A stretch of DNA of 43,909 nucleotides from JAISST01 sp050434145 (lineage in GTDB: Bacteria; Fusobacteriota; Fusobacteriia; Fusobacteriales; Fusobacteriaceae), in assembly GCF_050434145.1 (NCBI RefSeq), contig NZ_JBNPVX010000022.1:1-43909 (forward strand), read 5' to 3'. Below, piece by piece: positions 1 through 9,249 of this stretch. The number at the start of each line of letters is the position of its first letter. Position 1 is the first letter of the stretch. The translations under genes were made by a program, and so were the position numbers. The notes under the pieces are model-generated. The model worked only from the letters and a program-made list of their open reading frames with translations. It made no database searches and was not told where the DNA came from.

Positions 1-460
1 AATTATTTGGAAACATTTTGTCCATAAATTCCCTATCTACATAATCAAATACATATATTCCACCTTTTGACAAAGCTTTTTTTACACTGGTAAAATGCAT
101 TAACATTTCATCTTCTGATAAAATATGATTTAAAGTATCAAAAAAAGAAACAATAACATCAACTTTCTTTTTTGTTTCAAATATTATCATATCATCCTCA
201 TAAAAATTGATGTTTGCTTCTTCTTTCCTTGATTTTTCAATAGCTACTTTTACCATATTTTGTGAAATATCTATTCCAGACAAATCATTAAAATCTTCTT
301 TTAACTTTAATAATAGACTTCCTGTTCCACATCCCAAATCTAATATGCTGTTTTTCGGAACAGCATTTTCTTTTGTAGCCTTTATAACAAGTTCTCTCCA
401 CTTGCCGTAATCTACACTCTCCATAAACTCATCGTATATTTTGGGAAAAAAATTATACAT
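1..460 (-). CDS. Class I SAM-dependent methyltransferase (partial, C-terminus cut by window edge)
   Basis: The reading frame starts at ATG 460 behind a good ribosome binding site (AAGGTGAG) and is open to base 1, so at least 153 residues are present and the C-terminus lies outside the window. It is read directly from the minus strand. The SAM-binding motif I, LDLGCGTG, is clear at about residues 40-47, followed by an acidic strand end (GIDIS) and later DVIVSFFDTLNH, the usual motif IV region of small-molecule or protein methyltransferases. The substrate cannot be told. It lies 14 bp downstream of glmM on the same strand, so it is probably the last or a late gene of that operon. The fold is confident; the specific function is unknown. 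Confidence 0.85.
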   Translation of the reverse strand, partial: MYNFFPKIYDEFMESVDYGKWRELVIKATKENAVPKNSILDLGCGTGSLLLKLKEDFNDLSGIDISQNMVKVAIEKSRKEEANINFYEDDMIIFETKKKVDVIVSFFDTLNHILSEDEMLMHFTSVKKALSKGGIYVFDYVDREFMDKMFPNN

Positions 461-474
461 GGCTCACCTTTTAT

Positions 475-1833
475 TTAATTCAATTCTTTTGCTACTAATT
501 CTGCTAATTCCTTTACTACTTCGGAAACTTCATTCTGATCCTTACCTTCTACCATCACCCTCACTAATGGTTCTGTCCCCGAAGTTCTCACTAATATTCT
601 TCCTCTTTTATCTAATATTTTTTCTTTTTCAGCTATTTTATCAATTATATTTTTATTTTTATTCCACTCTTTCTTTTTATTATTATCAACCTTTACATTA
701 ATCAATTCTTGAGGCCACGTACTAATCATGTCCACCATCTCATCCAAATATTTATTTTCTTTCTTTAATGCTTCCACCAACTTTAATGATGTCAATACTC
801 CATCACCAGTCGTAGCATAATTATGTATAATCACATGACCTGATTGTTCTCCACCTAATACTACATTATGTTCAATCATTTTTTCTAGTACATATCTATC
901 TCCTACATTGGCTCTAATTAATTGGATATTATTTTTATTAAGATACTCTTCCAACCCCATATTACTCATTACAGTAGTAACTACAGTATCTTTATTTAAT
1001 TCACCTGAATTTTTCATTAACACAGCTAATGTGGCTATAATCTTATCTCCATCAACTATTTTTCCATTTCTATCCACAGCAATCAACCTGTCTGCATCTC
1101 CATCATAGGCTAATCCCAAATCTGCATTATAACCAATTACTACTTTTGATAAAATTTCTGGATGAGTGGATCCACACTTTACATTGATATTAGTCCCATT
1201 AGGGGCATCATTTATTACTACAATTTCAGCTCCTAACCTCAAAAATACTTCTCTTGCTATTCTATATGCAGAACCATTGGCAGCATCAATTATTATTTTC
1301 ATTCCTATTAAATCGCTATTTACTGCAGATATTAAAAAATCTCTGTACTTATAATATTCGTCTTGAGCATACTTAAATTTTCCGACTTTATCACCTGCTA
1401 CGATATAGTCTCGAATTTTGATATCATCCATAAGCTGTTCAATTATAATTTCTTCATTGTCTGGTAATTTATATCCATTCGGACCAAATACTTTTAATCC
1501 ATTATCTTTTGCAGGATTATGAGATGCTGAAATCATTATCCCTGCTTGAGCTTTTATTGTTCTAGTAAGATAAGCTATAGCTGGAGTAGGTAGCACTCCC
1601 ACAAAATCTATACTGATTCCCATTGCTGTCAATCCAGCTGTAAGAGCAGATCTTAACATATATCCAGAGATTCTTGTATCACTACCCAGGATTATCTTCA
1701 GTTCTTTATTAGTTCCTTTATTTTTTTCTCTTATATGATACCCTAATGCATATCCCAATCTTATTGCTATATCTACTGTTAATTCCTTATTTGCTTCCCC
1801 TCTTATTCCATCAGTTCCGAAGTATTTTCCCAT
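475..1833 (-). CDS. glmM: Phosphoglucosamine mutase GlmM
   Basis: Converts glucosamine-6-phosphate to glucosamine-1-phosphate, the step feeding UDP-GlcNAc for peptidoglycan and lipopolysaccharide. The 452-residue length is typical. Visible signatures are the N-terminal YFGTDGIRG, the phosphoserine loop ISASHNP (catalytic Ser104), the metal-binding DGDADR, the sugar-binding GEQSGH and the C-terminal phosphate-binding RTSGTEP. A longer frame opens at 1866, but ATG 1833 has AAGGAG six bases upstream and begins exactly at the conserved N-terminus, and this start removes an overlap with the upstream ECF gene. It sits 13 bp after that gene and 14 bp before the methyltransferase. It fits functionally with the mur genes at the other end of the window. 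Confidence 0.97.
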   Translation of the reverse strand: MGKYFGTDGIRGEANKELTVDIAIRLGYALGYHIREKNKGTNKELKIILGSDTRISGYMLRSALTAGLTAMGISIDFVGVLPTPAIAYLTRTIKAQAGIMISASHNPAKDNGLKVFGPNGYKLPDNEEIIIEQLMDDIKIRDYIVAGDKVGKFKYAQDEYYKYRDFLISAVNSDLIGMKIIIDAANGSAYRIAREVFLRLGAEIVVINDAPNGTNINVKCGSTHPEILSKVVIGYNADLGLAYDGDADRLIAVDRNGKIVDGDKIIATLAVLMKNSGELNKDTVVTTVMSNMGLEEYLNKNNIQLIRANVGDRYVLEKMIEHNVVLGGEQSGHVIIHNYATTGDGVLTSLKLVEALKKENKYLDEMVDMISTWPQELINVKVDNNKKKEWNKNKNIIDKIAEKEKILDKRGRILVRTSGTEPLVRVMVEGKDQNEVSEVVKELAELVAKELN

Positions 1834-1846
1834 AAAAAGCTCCTTT

Positions 1847-2371
1847 TTATTTGATATATTTTTCAATTTTCTCTGCCAAAATAGGAATTAATACTATTTG
1901 TACTATTATACCAAGATATCCTGTTTTTAATAAATTTAATAATATTTGTAGATTCAAGCTTGGTATAAATCCATTTCCTATATATAAAATTAGAAATGCA
2001 GTTGTTAATGACATAATAATTGTTATTAATACATTTAAATAATTATTTGATATTTTTTCTTTTATTAACCCTGCAAAGAATCCTAATAAGACACATTCAA
2101 TAACAAAAACTGCTAATATTGGCCTTTGAGGCATATTAAATAATAAGTATGAACATAATGGACTTGTTAACCCCATAAAAACTCCAGAAGACTTTCCTAA
2201 AATCAATCCACATAAAATCACTGAAAAATTTATTGGACGCAATATTTTTCCTAAGTTACCTATTGGTAGAAAATGCAATATTTGTGGTAATAGTAATGAT
2301 AATCCTAAAAAAAACAAAGTTAATAAAACTCTTTTTTTAATATAATTTTTTTCTAATATAAATGCTTTCAT
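1847..2371 (-). CDS. ECF-type transporter S component (substrate unknown)
   Basis: A 174-residue very hydrophobic protein with five or six predicted membrane segments. The pattern near the N-terminus (LPQILHFLPIGNLGKILRP, then GKSSGVFMGLTSPL) is like small substrate-binding S components of energy-coupling-factor vitamin transporters. The ATPase and EcfT subunits are not nearby, which is normal for group II systems that share one energising module. No riboswitch fits in the 66-bp upstream gap, so the substrate cannot be inferred from regulation. Start ATG 2371 has GGGAGG just upstream. Gene order suggests cotranscription with the SNF2 pair upstream and glmM downstream. Family assignment is from overall pattern only. 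Confidence 0.7.
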   Translation of the reverse strand: MKAFILEKNYIKKRVLLTLFFLGLSLLLPQILHFLPIGNLGKILRPINFSVILCGLILGKSSGVFMGLTSPLCSYLLFNMPQRPILAVFVIECVLLGFFAGLIKEKISNNYLNVLITIIMSLTTAFLILYIGNGFIPSLNLQILLNLLKTGYLGIIVQIVLIPILAEKIEKYIK

Positions 2372-2437
2372 GATACCTCCCTTTTGATATTTTATTGAGT
2401 TGTTAATAATCTGACTCTGGTTTTATAAATTATAATG

Positions 2438-4207
2438 TTACAAATAAATATAATATCCATGCTCTTTAAATAAATCTACTACATTTTGTAGGTTTTCTTT
2501 TTTTACAAGAATATAATATCCTTCACATTTTAAAATTAAGTCTTTGAATTTTTTTTCTTTCTGAAAAACATCCATTAATTCTTTACTATTGTCTAACTTT
2601 AATACTGTAAAATTATCTTGAATATTAATAGAATTTGTTTTCTTCCTCAAATTTTCAAAAAAACCTTCCCAAAAAGGATTAAATTCACTAGTCACTTTTT
2701 CTTTAAAATCATTTATTTTATTTACCAAATTATTATAAGAATCTATTCCTTTTAAAAATTGTTCCTCTGTTAATTTGAATTTGTTGGCAGATATCTTTTG
2801 AGAAATTTTTTCTAAAAACAAACATTTCATTGGATCTTCTCCAATTATTGTAATTATTAATCTGTCTTCATCTAATACAACTTCAGATTTTTCTGACTGA
2901 AGATCTATGTTGTAGTATTCTGTTCGGCCAAATACATATTTCCCCAATTCTGATAACTTAACATACTTCAAACCATCATATTTACTTAAATATTTATTTT
3001 TCAAAAATAATGTTTTACTAGCAGTTGGGTAGTCATAATATAACTCAAAGAGCCCTAGTGTACCTAATATAAAGAAAACAGTCTTAATAAAAGGTTCTAT
3101 TACATAGGAAATATATTTTTCATAATTTGGTATTTTGGTTCTTTCATAATTAGCTTCATTGATATAGATATAGTCATATGCATCTTTAACATTGATTATT
3201 TCTATAAATTCGTCTCTATACAGTATGGACTTAATAATATTTTCCAGACTAACAATATGATTATCACCTATTTCACTTATAATTTTTTTGATAGTTGCTA
3301 AGGATTTTTCCAATTCTTCTTGAGTATTCCAGATATTTCTTACTCCTTTTAGAAAGTTCAAAAATAGTGATGCAAATGGAAATTTTTCATTCTCCACTAT
3401 TAATTTACCATCTAAAAAATCATTTGCCAAGTTTTTTATGTTATCAAAATTAAAATATTTTATGTCTCTGTATTCTGGCTTTATCAAAAAGAAAAATAGG
3501 CCTATTGTTTCTGTCTTCAAATAATCTAAATCACGGGAATTGTTGTAGTATTCTGTGATATTACAATATTTTTTCATGTTTATTTTAGATTCTTTAAGGA
3601 TTTTTCCATTGGAAGAAAGGCTTATTTCTCCTTGATTATAGCAATCTAAATAAATATTCATATTTTGTAAAAATTCTTTTTCATTATTCTGTACCAAAGT
3701 AATCTGCAATTCATTCTGATGAATAATGTTGTACTCAAGAGGTTTTTCCATAAATTTTCTGAAAATTCTTATTACATCATAATCCATATATAGATATTCT
3801 TCATGTCTTATATCTTTTTCAATCTTAAAAAATAAAAATTCATCTTTTAAATCTTTATTCAAATCATAATTATTTTCAAAGTTAAAAAATTCTTCTCTAG
3901 ATTCTTGTGGAATATAGTATTTACCCTCCCATGCAACACTTTTGAATACCTCTTTTACCCTTATGTTTAGAGTGTTATAAATTATATTAAATGTCTCTTC
4001 ATTAGTAAAAATTTGTTCTAGAAGATCCAAAAAAGTTTCTTTATTACTTTTTTCTCCTATCATTGATATTTCAAAAAGTCCAAGGTTGTTTCCAATGTAA
4101 CCATCAGCTATCCATTCTAAATAATATTTTTTATATAGTTTGAATAACACTTCTTTGGAGTAAAAATCATTTAGTGCTTTTCTAAATGCTTCTGTCTTTA
4201 TTGCCAT
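2438..4207 (-). CDS. Unknown 589-aa protein paired with SNF2 helicase
   Basis: I do not recognise this protein with certainty. It is 589 residues, soluble, rich in aromatic, Lys and Glu residues, with no signal peptide or membrane segment. The last ~170 residues (a short beta strand LIITIIGEDP, a helix with FLEKISQKI, then FKLTEEQFLKGID, a helical stretch, and a closing element ending LFKEHGYYIYL) resemble in layout the helicase-associated XPB/Ssl2 N-terminal-like domain (Helicase_C_3). Just before it, GLFELYYD and KYVKLSELGKYVFG look like a winged-helix. This is inference from pattern. It follows the SNF2 gene by 93 bp on the same strand, RBS AAGGTGAT, so a partner of that helicase is the simplest idea. 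No nuclease motif was seen. Confidence 0.6.
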   Translation of the reverse strand: MAIKTEAFRKALNDFYSKEVLFKLYKKYYLEWIADGYIGNNLGLFEISMIGEKSNKETFLDLLEQIFTNEETFNIIYNTLNIRVKEVFKSVAWEGKYYIPQESREEFFNFENNYDLNKDLKDEFLFFKIEKDIRHEEYLYMDYDVIRIFRKFMEKPLEYNIIHQNELQITLVQNNEKEFLQNMNIYLDCYNQGEISLSSNGKILKESKINMKKYCNITEYYNNSRDLDYLKTETIGLFFFLIKPEYRDIKYFNFDNIKNLANDFLDGKLIVENEKFPFASLFLNFLKGVRNIWNTQEELEKSLATIKKIISEIGDNHIVSLENIIKSILYRDEFIEIINVKDAYDYIYINEANYERTKIPNYEKYISYVIEPFIKTVFFILGTLGLFELYYDYPTASKTLFLKNKYLSKYDGLKYVKLSELGKYVFGRTEYYNIDLQSEKSEVVLDEDRLIITIIGEDPMKCLFLEKISQKISANKFKLTEEQFLKGIDSYNNLVNKINDFKEKVTSEFNPFWEGFFENLRKKTNSINIQDNFTVLKLDNSKELMDVFQKEKKFKDLILKCEGYYILVKKENLQNVVDLFKEHGYYIYL

Positions 4208-4300
4208 AAGATCACCTTCTTTTGGTAATTTATTTGATGGGCCAATTGTTTTGTAAATTTTATGTAGTTAATTTCTTTTTAATTTTGTTAGATTTATTAT

Positions 4301-7042
4301 TTAGTCTCCTAAAATAAACTCTATATCTTTTTCTGTTAAAATTTTTGTAGATTTGTTATCTTCTGTAATTAAACTATCTAATAATTCACTCTTCTTTTCT
4401 TGTAATTTTAATATTTTTTCTTCTATTGTATCTTTTAATATCAATTTATAAGAAAAAACTGTTCTATCTTGTCCAAATCTATAAGCTCTATCTATAGCTT
4501 GGTTTTCTACTGTTTTGTTCCACCATGGATCATATATAAATATTGTATCTGCTGCAGTTAGATTTAATCCCACTCCTCCAGTTTTCAATGTCATAACAAA
4601 AACCTTACATTTTTTATCATTCTGAAATTTTTCTACTAGTTCTTGTCTATCTTTTGTACCTCCAGTCATAGAAATATGCTTGATTCCCTTTTTTTCCAAA
4701 TCTTCACATATGCTTTTTATAGAGTTTATATAATTAGTGAATACTAGTACTTTGTGCCCATTTTCTACTGCTTCTACAATATTATGTATTAACACTTCTC
4801 TTTTACTAGAAGCTACTCTCGTATTTTTTATTTCAGGACAACTTGTAATTTGCCTCAATTCATTCAGTGCTTGTAATATATAGAACTGAGTTTTTCCTAA
4901 ACCATTTTCTTGTATTTGACTTCTGATTTGATTGTAGTAATGGATTCTTCTTTCTTCATAAAGTTGTTTTTGATTGCTATTCATTTCTATAAACATAGTT
5001 TTTTCTATTTTGTCTGGTAAATCTTTTAGCACTTCTTTTTTTACTCTTCTCAAAATAAATGGATATATTTTTTTTCTTAATTCTTCTATTGTTTCCCTAT
5101 CATTGTCTTTTTGAATAGGTATTGCATAATGAATATTAAAATCTTCTACTTTACCAAACATTGAAGGATTTAAAAATCTGAACAACGAATATAATTCACT
5201 TAAATTATTTTCTATTGGAGTTCCACTCAGAGCTATTCTATTTTTTCCATTCAAAAGCATCACTGCTTTTGTAGTTTGAGAATTAATATTTTTTATGTTT
5301 TGTGATTCATCTAAAATAATAATATCAAATTCATAATCTTTTATTTGTTCAATATCATTTCTAACTGTTCCATAAGTAGTTAAGACTACGCTAGCATCTT
5401 TTAGATCATGTATATTTCGACCATTTCCATAATATATTCCAACTTTTAATTGTGGGCTAAATCGATTTATTTCTCCTTCCCAGTTGAAAATAAGACTTTT
5501 AGGCATTACAATAAGACTTTTCCTTCTTTTTTCTTCATTCAATTTTGTTAAAAGGGCTATAGACTGCAATGTTTTTCCAAGCCCCATGTCATCTGCAAGA
5601 CAGCCACCCAAATCATTTGAAATAAGATAATACAACCACCTATATCCATATTCTTGATATTTTCTCAATTTTGCATTGAGATTTAGTGGCATATTAATCC
5701 CATGTTTATCTAAAGAATTAATTCCCATGAAAAAATTTTTACTATATTCAATCTGAGAATCTAATATCTTGCTTTCTATCATATCTTCCACTAAAGGATA
5801 ATCAAAAAAGGATAATTTTAATATATTATTTTCTTCTTTAAACAATCTCTCCAATTTCTCAATATATTTTTTATTGATAAGTGCATTAGTTCCATTACTA
5901 AGTGATATATATTTAGCACCATTTTTATAAGTAGAAACTACATCAAGAATAGAAAATTTTTCCCCTTCTATATCTATTTCTACATTTTCACTGTCTAAAT
6001 AGTCAATTTTATCTCCAAATTTCCCAACTATTTTAGGTTTTACTGGCCTTATATTATATTTTTTAAGATTATCTGTTCCTTCTATCTTATATTTTGAAGC
6101 AAAGTGTAAAAGATCATTCATTATAAACTCTTTTGCTAATTTTTCTTGTAATAAAATAAGATTTTCTTCATCTAAGAAGAAATTGGCTCTTAATTTCAGA
6201 TCTTTTTGCCTTTTTATTAATGCACGAGATATCTCATCTATTAGATCATATATTTTAGTTAATAATATTTTATTAATGGTAATTTTCTTTTCCATTTCAT
6301 TTACAATTGCTACTTTAACAATACTATTTTTCTGAAAAAATTCATAAGACATTGTTGATAAAGTTAGGTCTACCTTTAGATAAAGACTTTTATCTTGAGA
6401 TATTTTTTCTATTAAAATATATGGAATAGGACTAATTTCTTCTTCTTCCACTACAGTATAATCAGAATAATCAAAAGTTATTCCACTAAAATATTTCATT
6501 GTTAATGTCAAGAAATGTTCCAATTCATTTTTATTCACTTTAGAAACTAACTCATCAAAAACATGAAATTCATCTTTTTCAATCTCAAGAAAATAAATTA
6601 CATTTTTGACAACAGCAATATTATCATCTAAAAAAATAGGATTTTTATATTTTTCATTTAATAACAATTCACATGATAATATATTCTCATCATCTGTTTC
6701 ATTAATTACCAATGAAAGAGTATTTTTTCCATTATAAAAAATTATTTTCTCTCCATTTTCACTAACAAAATTTTTACATCCTTCCAATAAGTTTAATATA
6801 TCAGGATAATCATTTACACAAAAATCTTTCTTTTCTTCTCCCCAGCTAATAATAAAATCATTATTTTTTAAGTTAGATATTTCTTCTAATACAAGTTTTG
6901 TCTTTTCATCAATATTCTCTTCTATTTCACCAATATCTTCTATTTTATTCAGATTTTTATCTACTGGGATAATATAATATTTGTTATCTTGATTCTTTAG
7001 CATAAATAATATGCTATTTTCATCATATATTTCACTATTCAT
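4301..7042 (-). CDS. SNF2-family DEAD/DEAH-like ATPase/helicase
   Basis: A 913-residue Swi2/Snf2-type double-stranded DNA translocase. The ATPase core starts near residue 455: Q-motif-like LRKYQEYGYRWL, Walker A DDMGLGKT (484-491), Walker B DESQ (578-581, Gln in place of the commoner His), and SGTPIENN (606-613). The C-terminal RecA lobe has VFTNYINS, FVMTLKTGGVGLNLT and the arginine-finger motif QAIDRAYRFGQ. About 450 N-terminal residues are divergent, and I see no SWIM zinc-finger cysteines. Start ATG 7042 has GAGGTAA upstream. It heads the operon with the 589-aa gene. Bacterial SNF2 proteins are linked to transcription recycling (RapA) or DNA repair and defence; the exact role here is not determinable. 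Confidence 0.93.
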   Translation of the reverse strand: MNSEIYDENSILFMLKNQDNKYYIIPVDKNLNKIEDIGEIEENIDEKTKLVLEEISNLKNNDFIISWGEEKKDFCVNDYPDILNLLEGCKNFVSENGEKIIFYNGKNTLSLVINETDDENILSCELLLNEKYKNPIFLDDNIAVVKNVIYFLEIEKDEFHVFDELVSKVNKNELEHFLTLTMKYFSGITFDYSDYTVVEEEEISPIPYILIEKISQDKSLYLKVDLTLSTMSYEFFQKNSIVKVAIVNEMEKKITINKILLTKIYDLIDEISRALIKRQKDLKLRANFFLDEENLILLQEKLAKEFIMNDLLHFASKYKIEGTDNLKKYNIRPVKPKIVGKFGDKIDYLDSENVEIDIEGEKFSILDVVSTYKNGAKYISLSNGTNALINKKYIEKLERLFKEENNILKLSFFDYPLVEDMIESKILDSQIEYSKNFFMGINSLDKHGINMPLNLNAKLRKYQEYGYRWLYYLISNDLGGCLADDMGLGKTLQSIALLTKLNEEKRRKSLIVMPKSLIFNWEGEINRFSPQLKVGIYYGNGRNIHDLKDASVVLTTYGTVRNDIEQIKDYEFDIIILDESQNIKNINSQTTKAVMLLNGKNRIALSGTPIENNLSELYSLFRFLNPSMFGKVEDFNIHYAIPIQKDNDRETIEELRKKIYPFILRRVKKEVLKDLPDKIEKTMFIEMNSNQKQLYEERRIHYYNQIRSQIQENGLGKTQFYILQALNELRQITSCPEIKNTRVASSKREVLIHNIVEAVENGHKVLVFTNYINSIKSICEDLEKKGIKHISMTGGTKDRQELVEKFQNDKKCKVFVMTLKTGGVGLNLTAADTIFIYDPWWNKTVENQAIDRAYRFGQDRTVFSYKLILKDTIEEKILKLQEKKSELLDSLITEDNKSTKILTEKDIEFILGD

Positions 7043-7080
7043 AAATAAGTTACCTCAAAAAAACTAAAATTACTTATAAA

Positions 7081-7109
7081 AGTATAACAAAAAATATGTA
7101 TTATATCAA
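7081..7109 (-). promoter_or_regulatory. Promoter for the SNF2-glmM operon
   Basis: On the minus strand TTGATA (7104-7109) is followed by a 17-bp spacer and TATACT (7081-7086), a strong sigma-70-type match about 40 bp upstream of the SNF2 start. It is back to back with the promoter of the MBL-fold gene. Confidence 0.7.
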
Positions 7110-7132
7110 GCAAAAATATTTTCAGCAGTCTG

Positions 7133-7161
7133 TTGTTACAAGATTTTATATATGTTATAAT
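7133..7161 (+). promoter_or_regulatory. Promoter for the MBL-radical SAM-glyoxalase genes
   Basis: TTGTTA (7133-7138), 17-bp spacer, TATAAT (7156-7161) on the plus strand, 34 bp upstream of the TTG start at 7196. A divergent promoter pair lies in the 153-bp gap 7043-7195. Confidence 0.7.
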
Positions 7162-7195
7162 ATGTTAAATAAATATTGGCACAAGGAGGATTATT

Positions 7196-7921
7196 TTGAA
7201 TATTGTCTATATCTATCATAGCTGTTATGTGATAGAAAATGAAAAATACATTTTAATTTTTGATTTTTACAAAATTCCCTGGTTGAAAGATAAGACATTT
7301 AAAATGGATGAGTTTCTTAATAAAGAGAAGACTATTTTAGTCTTTGCATCACATGGACATGGAGACCATTATTCTAATGAAATTCTCAAATGGGATGATG
7401 GAAATCGTGATATTTACTATATTTTAAGTGATGATATTGATGTTTCAAATAATAATAAAAATTATAATATTGTCAAAGAGGGAGATTCTTTAAAGGTTGC
7501 AGAAGTTAATATAAAAATTTTTGGTTCTAGTGATCTGGGAGTCTCTTTTCTTATAAATCTTGATGGAACAAGGATCTTTCATGCTGGAGACCTTAATTGG
7601 TGGAAATGGAATGAAGAATCTTTGGTTGATCAAGAATATGCAGAAAATTTGTTTAAAAGGATTATTAATGATATAAAAATAAGTACTGATAAAAATAAAG
7701 AAAAAATTGATATTGCATTTTTTCCAGTAGACCCTAGGTTAGAGGAAAATAAATTTATTGGTCCTCTTTATTTTATTGATACTTTTACTCCTAAATACTT
7801 TTTCCCTATGCATTTTTGGGATAAACCAAATATTACCCATGAACTATCAAAAATAATAGACACTAGTCTTACTAAATCAATAGTGATTAGTAAAAATATA
7901 GAAAATTTAACCTGGAGGTAA
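7196..7921 (+). CDS. MBL-fold metal-dependent hydrolase (TTG start)
   Basis: A 241-residue metallo-beta-lactamase-fold protein. The metal motif HxHxDH is present as HGHGDH (His53, His55, Asp57, His58), followed by HAGD near residue 135 and a late His in MHFWDK, so the dinuclear site looks intact. It resembles the UlaG-like/COG2220 hydrolases of unknown substrate. The start is TTG 7196: AAGGAGG lies six bases upstream and no ATG is suitably placed. The stop lies 3 bp before the radical SAM gene, whose ribosome binding site is inside the end of this gene, so the two are translationally close. Family confident; substrate unknown. Confidence 0.85.
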   Translation: MNIVYIYHSCYVIENEKYILIFDFYKIPWLKDKTFKMDEFLNKEKTILVFASHGHGDHYSNEILKWDDGNRDIYYILSDDIDVSNNNKNYNIVKEGDSLKVAEVNIKIFGSSDLGVSFLINLDGTRIFHAGDLNWWKWNEESLVDQEYAENLFKRIINDIKISTDKNKEKIDIAFFPVDPRLEENKFIGPLYFIDTFTPKYFFPMHFWDKPNITHELSKIIDTSLTKSIVISKNIENLTWR

Positions 7922-7924
7922 GTT

Positions 7925-8797
7925 ATGAGATATGAAGGTGCTGTTTTTAGACCACCTAGTGAAGCCAATAGTCTTATTATCCAATTGACCATTGGTTGTG
8001 CCAGAAACACTTGCACATTTTGTTATATGTACAAAGACAAAAAATTTAGAGTGAGAAATTTAAAAGAAGTAGTAGAAGATATTAAAATAGCTGAAAATTA
8101 TTATCCCCAAAATTACATTAAAAGATTATTTTTGGCTGATGGTGATGCACTAATAGTTAAAACTGAAGATTTACTATATGTTATTAATGAAGCTAAGAAA
8201 TCTTTCCCAGAAATAGAAAGAGTTTCTGTATATGCTGCACCTAAAGATATATTAACCAAATCCTTGGATGATCTTATTGCTTTGAAAAAAGCTGGATTAA
8301 AATTAGTATATGTTGGACTGGAATCTGGAGATGATCAAGTTCTAAAGGATGTAAAAAAAGGCGTGACTGCTGCTGAGATGGTAGAGGCTGGGAAAAAAGT
8401 AAAAGCTGCAGGCATGGAATTATCAATGATGATTATTTCTGGATTAGGAGGAAAACCTAGGTTAAAGGAACATGCTATTAATTCTGCCAAAGTCATTAGT
8501 GCTATTAAACCAGATTTTTTAGGATTTTTAACATTGAGATTCTTTAGTGGTACAGAATTAAATGATGATTATCAATCTGGAAAATTTATTCCTATTTCTG
8601 TTCCTGAAATAATGGAAGAAATGACTTTATTTTTGAAGAATGTAGATAGTGATGGTACTATTTTTAGAGCTAACCATGCCTCTAATTACTTGGTATTAAA
8701 AGGAACTTTAAATAAAGATAGAGAAAAGTTACTAAAAGCTGTGGAAGATGCTAAAAATACTAATAACTTTAGAAAATATGTAGAATTAGGATTTTAA
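7925..8797 (+). CDS. Radical SAM protein with Cx4CxxC cluster motif
   Basis: A 290-residue radical SAM enzyme. The [4Fe-4S] ligands are in GCARNTCTFC: Cys25, Cys30 and Cys33, spaced Cx4CxxC, a spacing I associate with a COG1032-like subgroup (GCxxNxCxFCxMYK). LADGDAL and VYVGLESGDD match the later strands of the partial TIM barrel (SAM amino group and carboxylate contacts). No B12-binding domain is present. It starts 3 bp after the MBL gene with RBS GGAGGT. The function is unknown; the two genes are likely cotranscribed and may act in one pathway, but that is inference. Confidence 0.88.
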   Translation: MRYEGAVFRPPSEANSLIIQLTIGCARNTCTFCYMYKDKKFRVRNLKEVVEDIKIAENYYPQNYIKRLFLADGDALIVKTEDLLYVINEAKKSFPEIERVSVYAAPKDILTKSLDDLIALKKAGLKLVYVGLESGDDQVLKDVKKGVTAAEMVEAGKKVKAAGMELSMMIISGLGGKPRLKEHAINSAKVISAIKPDFLGFLTLRFFSGTELNDDYQSGKFIPISVPEIMEEMTLFLKNVDSDGTIFRANHASNYLVLKGTLNKDREKLLKAVEDAKNTNNFRKYVELGF

Positions 8798-8833
8798 AAT
8801 AATAATTTAAAACTTTAATATTTAGGAGGAAAT

Positions 8834-9205
8834 ATGGATTTTAATTTTTATCATTTTAACTTTAATGTTTTAGACTTGGATAAAAGCTTAGAGTTTTATA
8901 AAAAAGCTCTTAATTTACATGAAGTAAGAAGAGTTAATGCAGAAGATGGAAGTTTTATCCTAGTGTATCTTGGTGATAACAATACAGGATTTAACTTAGA
9001 GCTTACATGGCTTCGAGACAGAACAGAAAAATATAATTTAGGAGAATGTGAATTTCATTTGGCTTTCAAAACTGATAACTATGATGAAGCTTACAAATTC
9101 CATAAAGAAAATGGTTGGATAGTTTTTGAAAACCCTAATATGGGTATTTACTTTATCACAGATCCTGATGGATATTGGATAGAAGTAGTTCCCAATAAAA
9201 AATAG
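8834..9205 (+). CDS. gloA: VOC-family glyoxalase I (lactoylglutathione lyase-like)
   Basis: A 123-residue vicinal oxygen chelate protein with two beta-alpha-beta-beta-beta modules. The four metal ligands of bacterial glyoxalase I map well: His7, Glu56 (in LELTW), His75 (in EFHLAF) and Glu117 (in YWIEVVP), matching the spacing in E. coli GloA (5/56/74/122). The expected reaction is isomerisation of the methylglyoxal-thiol hemithioacetal. Whether the thiol is glutathione is unknown for this organism. RBS AGGAGG stands 5 bp before ATG. Last gene of the plus-strand run; a terminator follows at once. Confidence 0.88.
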   Translation: MDFNFYHFNFNVLDLDKSLEFYKKALNLHEVRRVNAEDGSFILVYLGDNNTGFNLELTWLRDRTEKYNLGECEFHLAFKTDNYDEAYKFHKENGWIVFENPNMGIYFITDPDGYWIEVVPNKK

Positions 9206-9216
9206 TTTGTATACAA

Positions 9217-9238
9217 AAACCTTGCAATTGCAAGGTTT
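9217..9238. terminator. Bidirectional intrinsic terminator
   Basis: A perfect 22-bp palindrome (half-site AAACCTTGCAA) lies between the glyoxalase gene and the convergent tRNA. It is followed by AATTTCTTTT on the plus strand and by TTTTTG on the minus strand, so it can end both the plus-strand genes and the tRNA transcript. Confidence 0.85.
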
Positions 9239-9249
9239 AATTTCTTTTA

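Noticed and set aside
2372..2437. Riboswitch upstream of the ECF S-component
   Set aside because: Gap is only 66 bp and lacks recognisable aptamer elements.
9209..9217. GTATACAAA, matching the putative origin repeats
   Set aside because: It occurs beside a terminator far from the origin, which shows this short AT-rich word is not specific; lowers the weight of the GTATACAAA pair in the gap.
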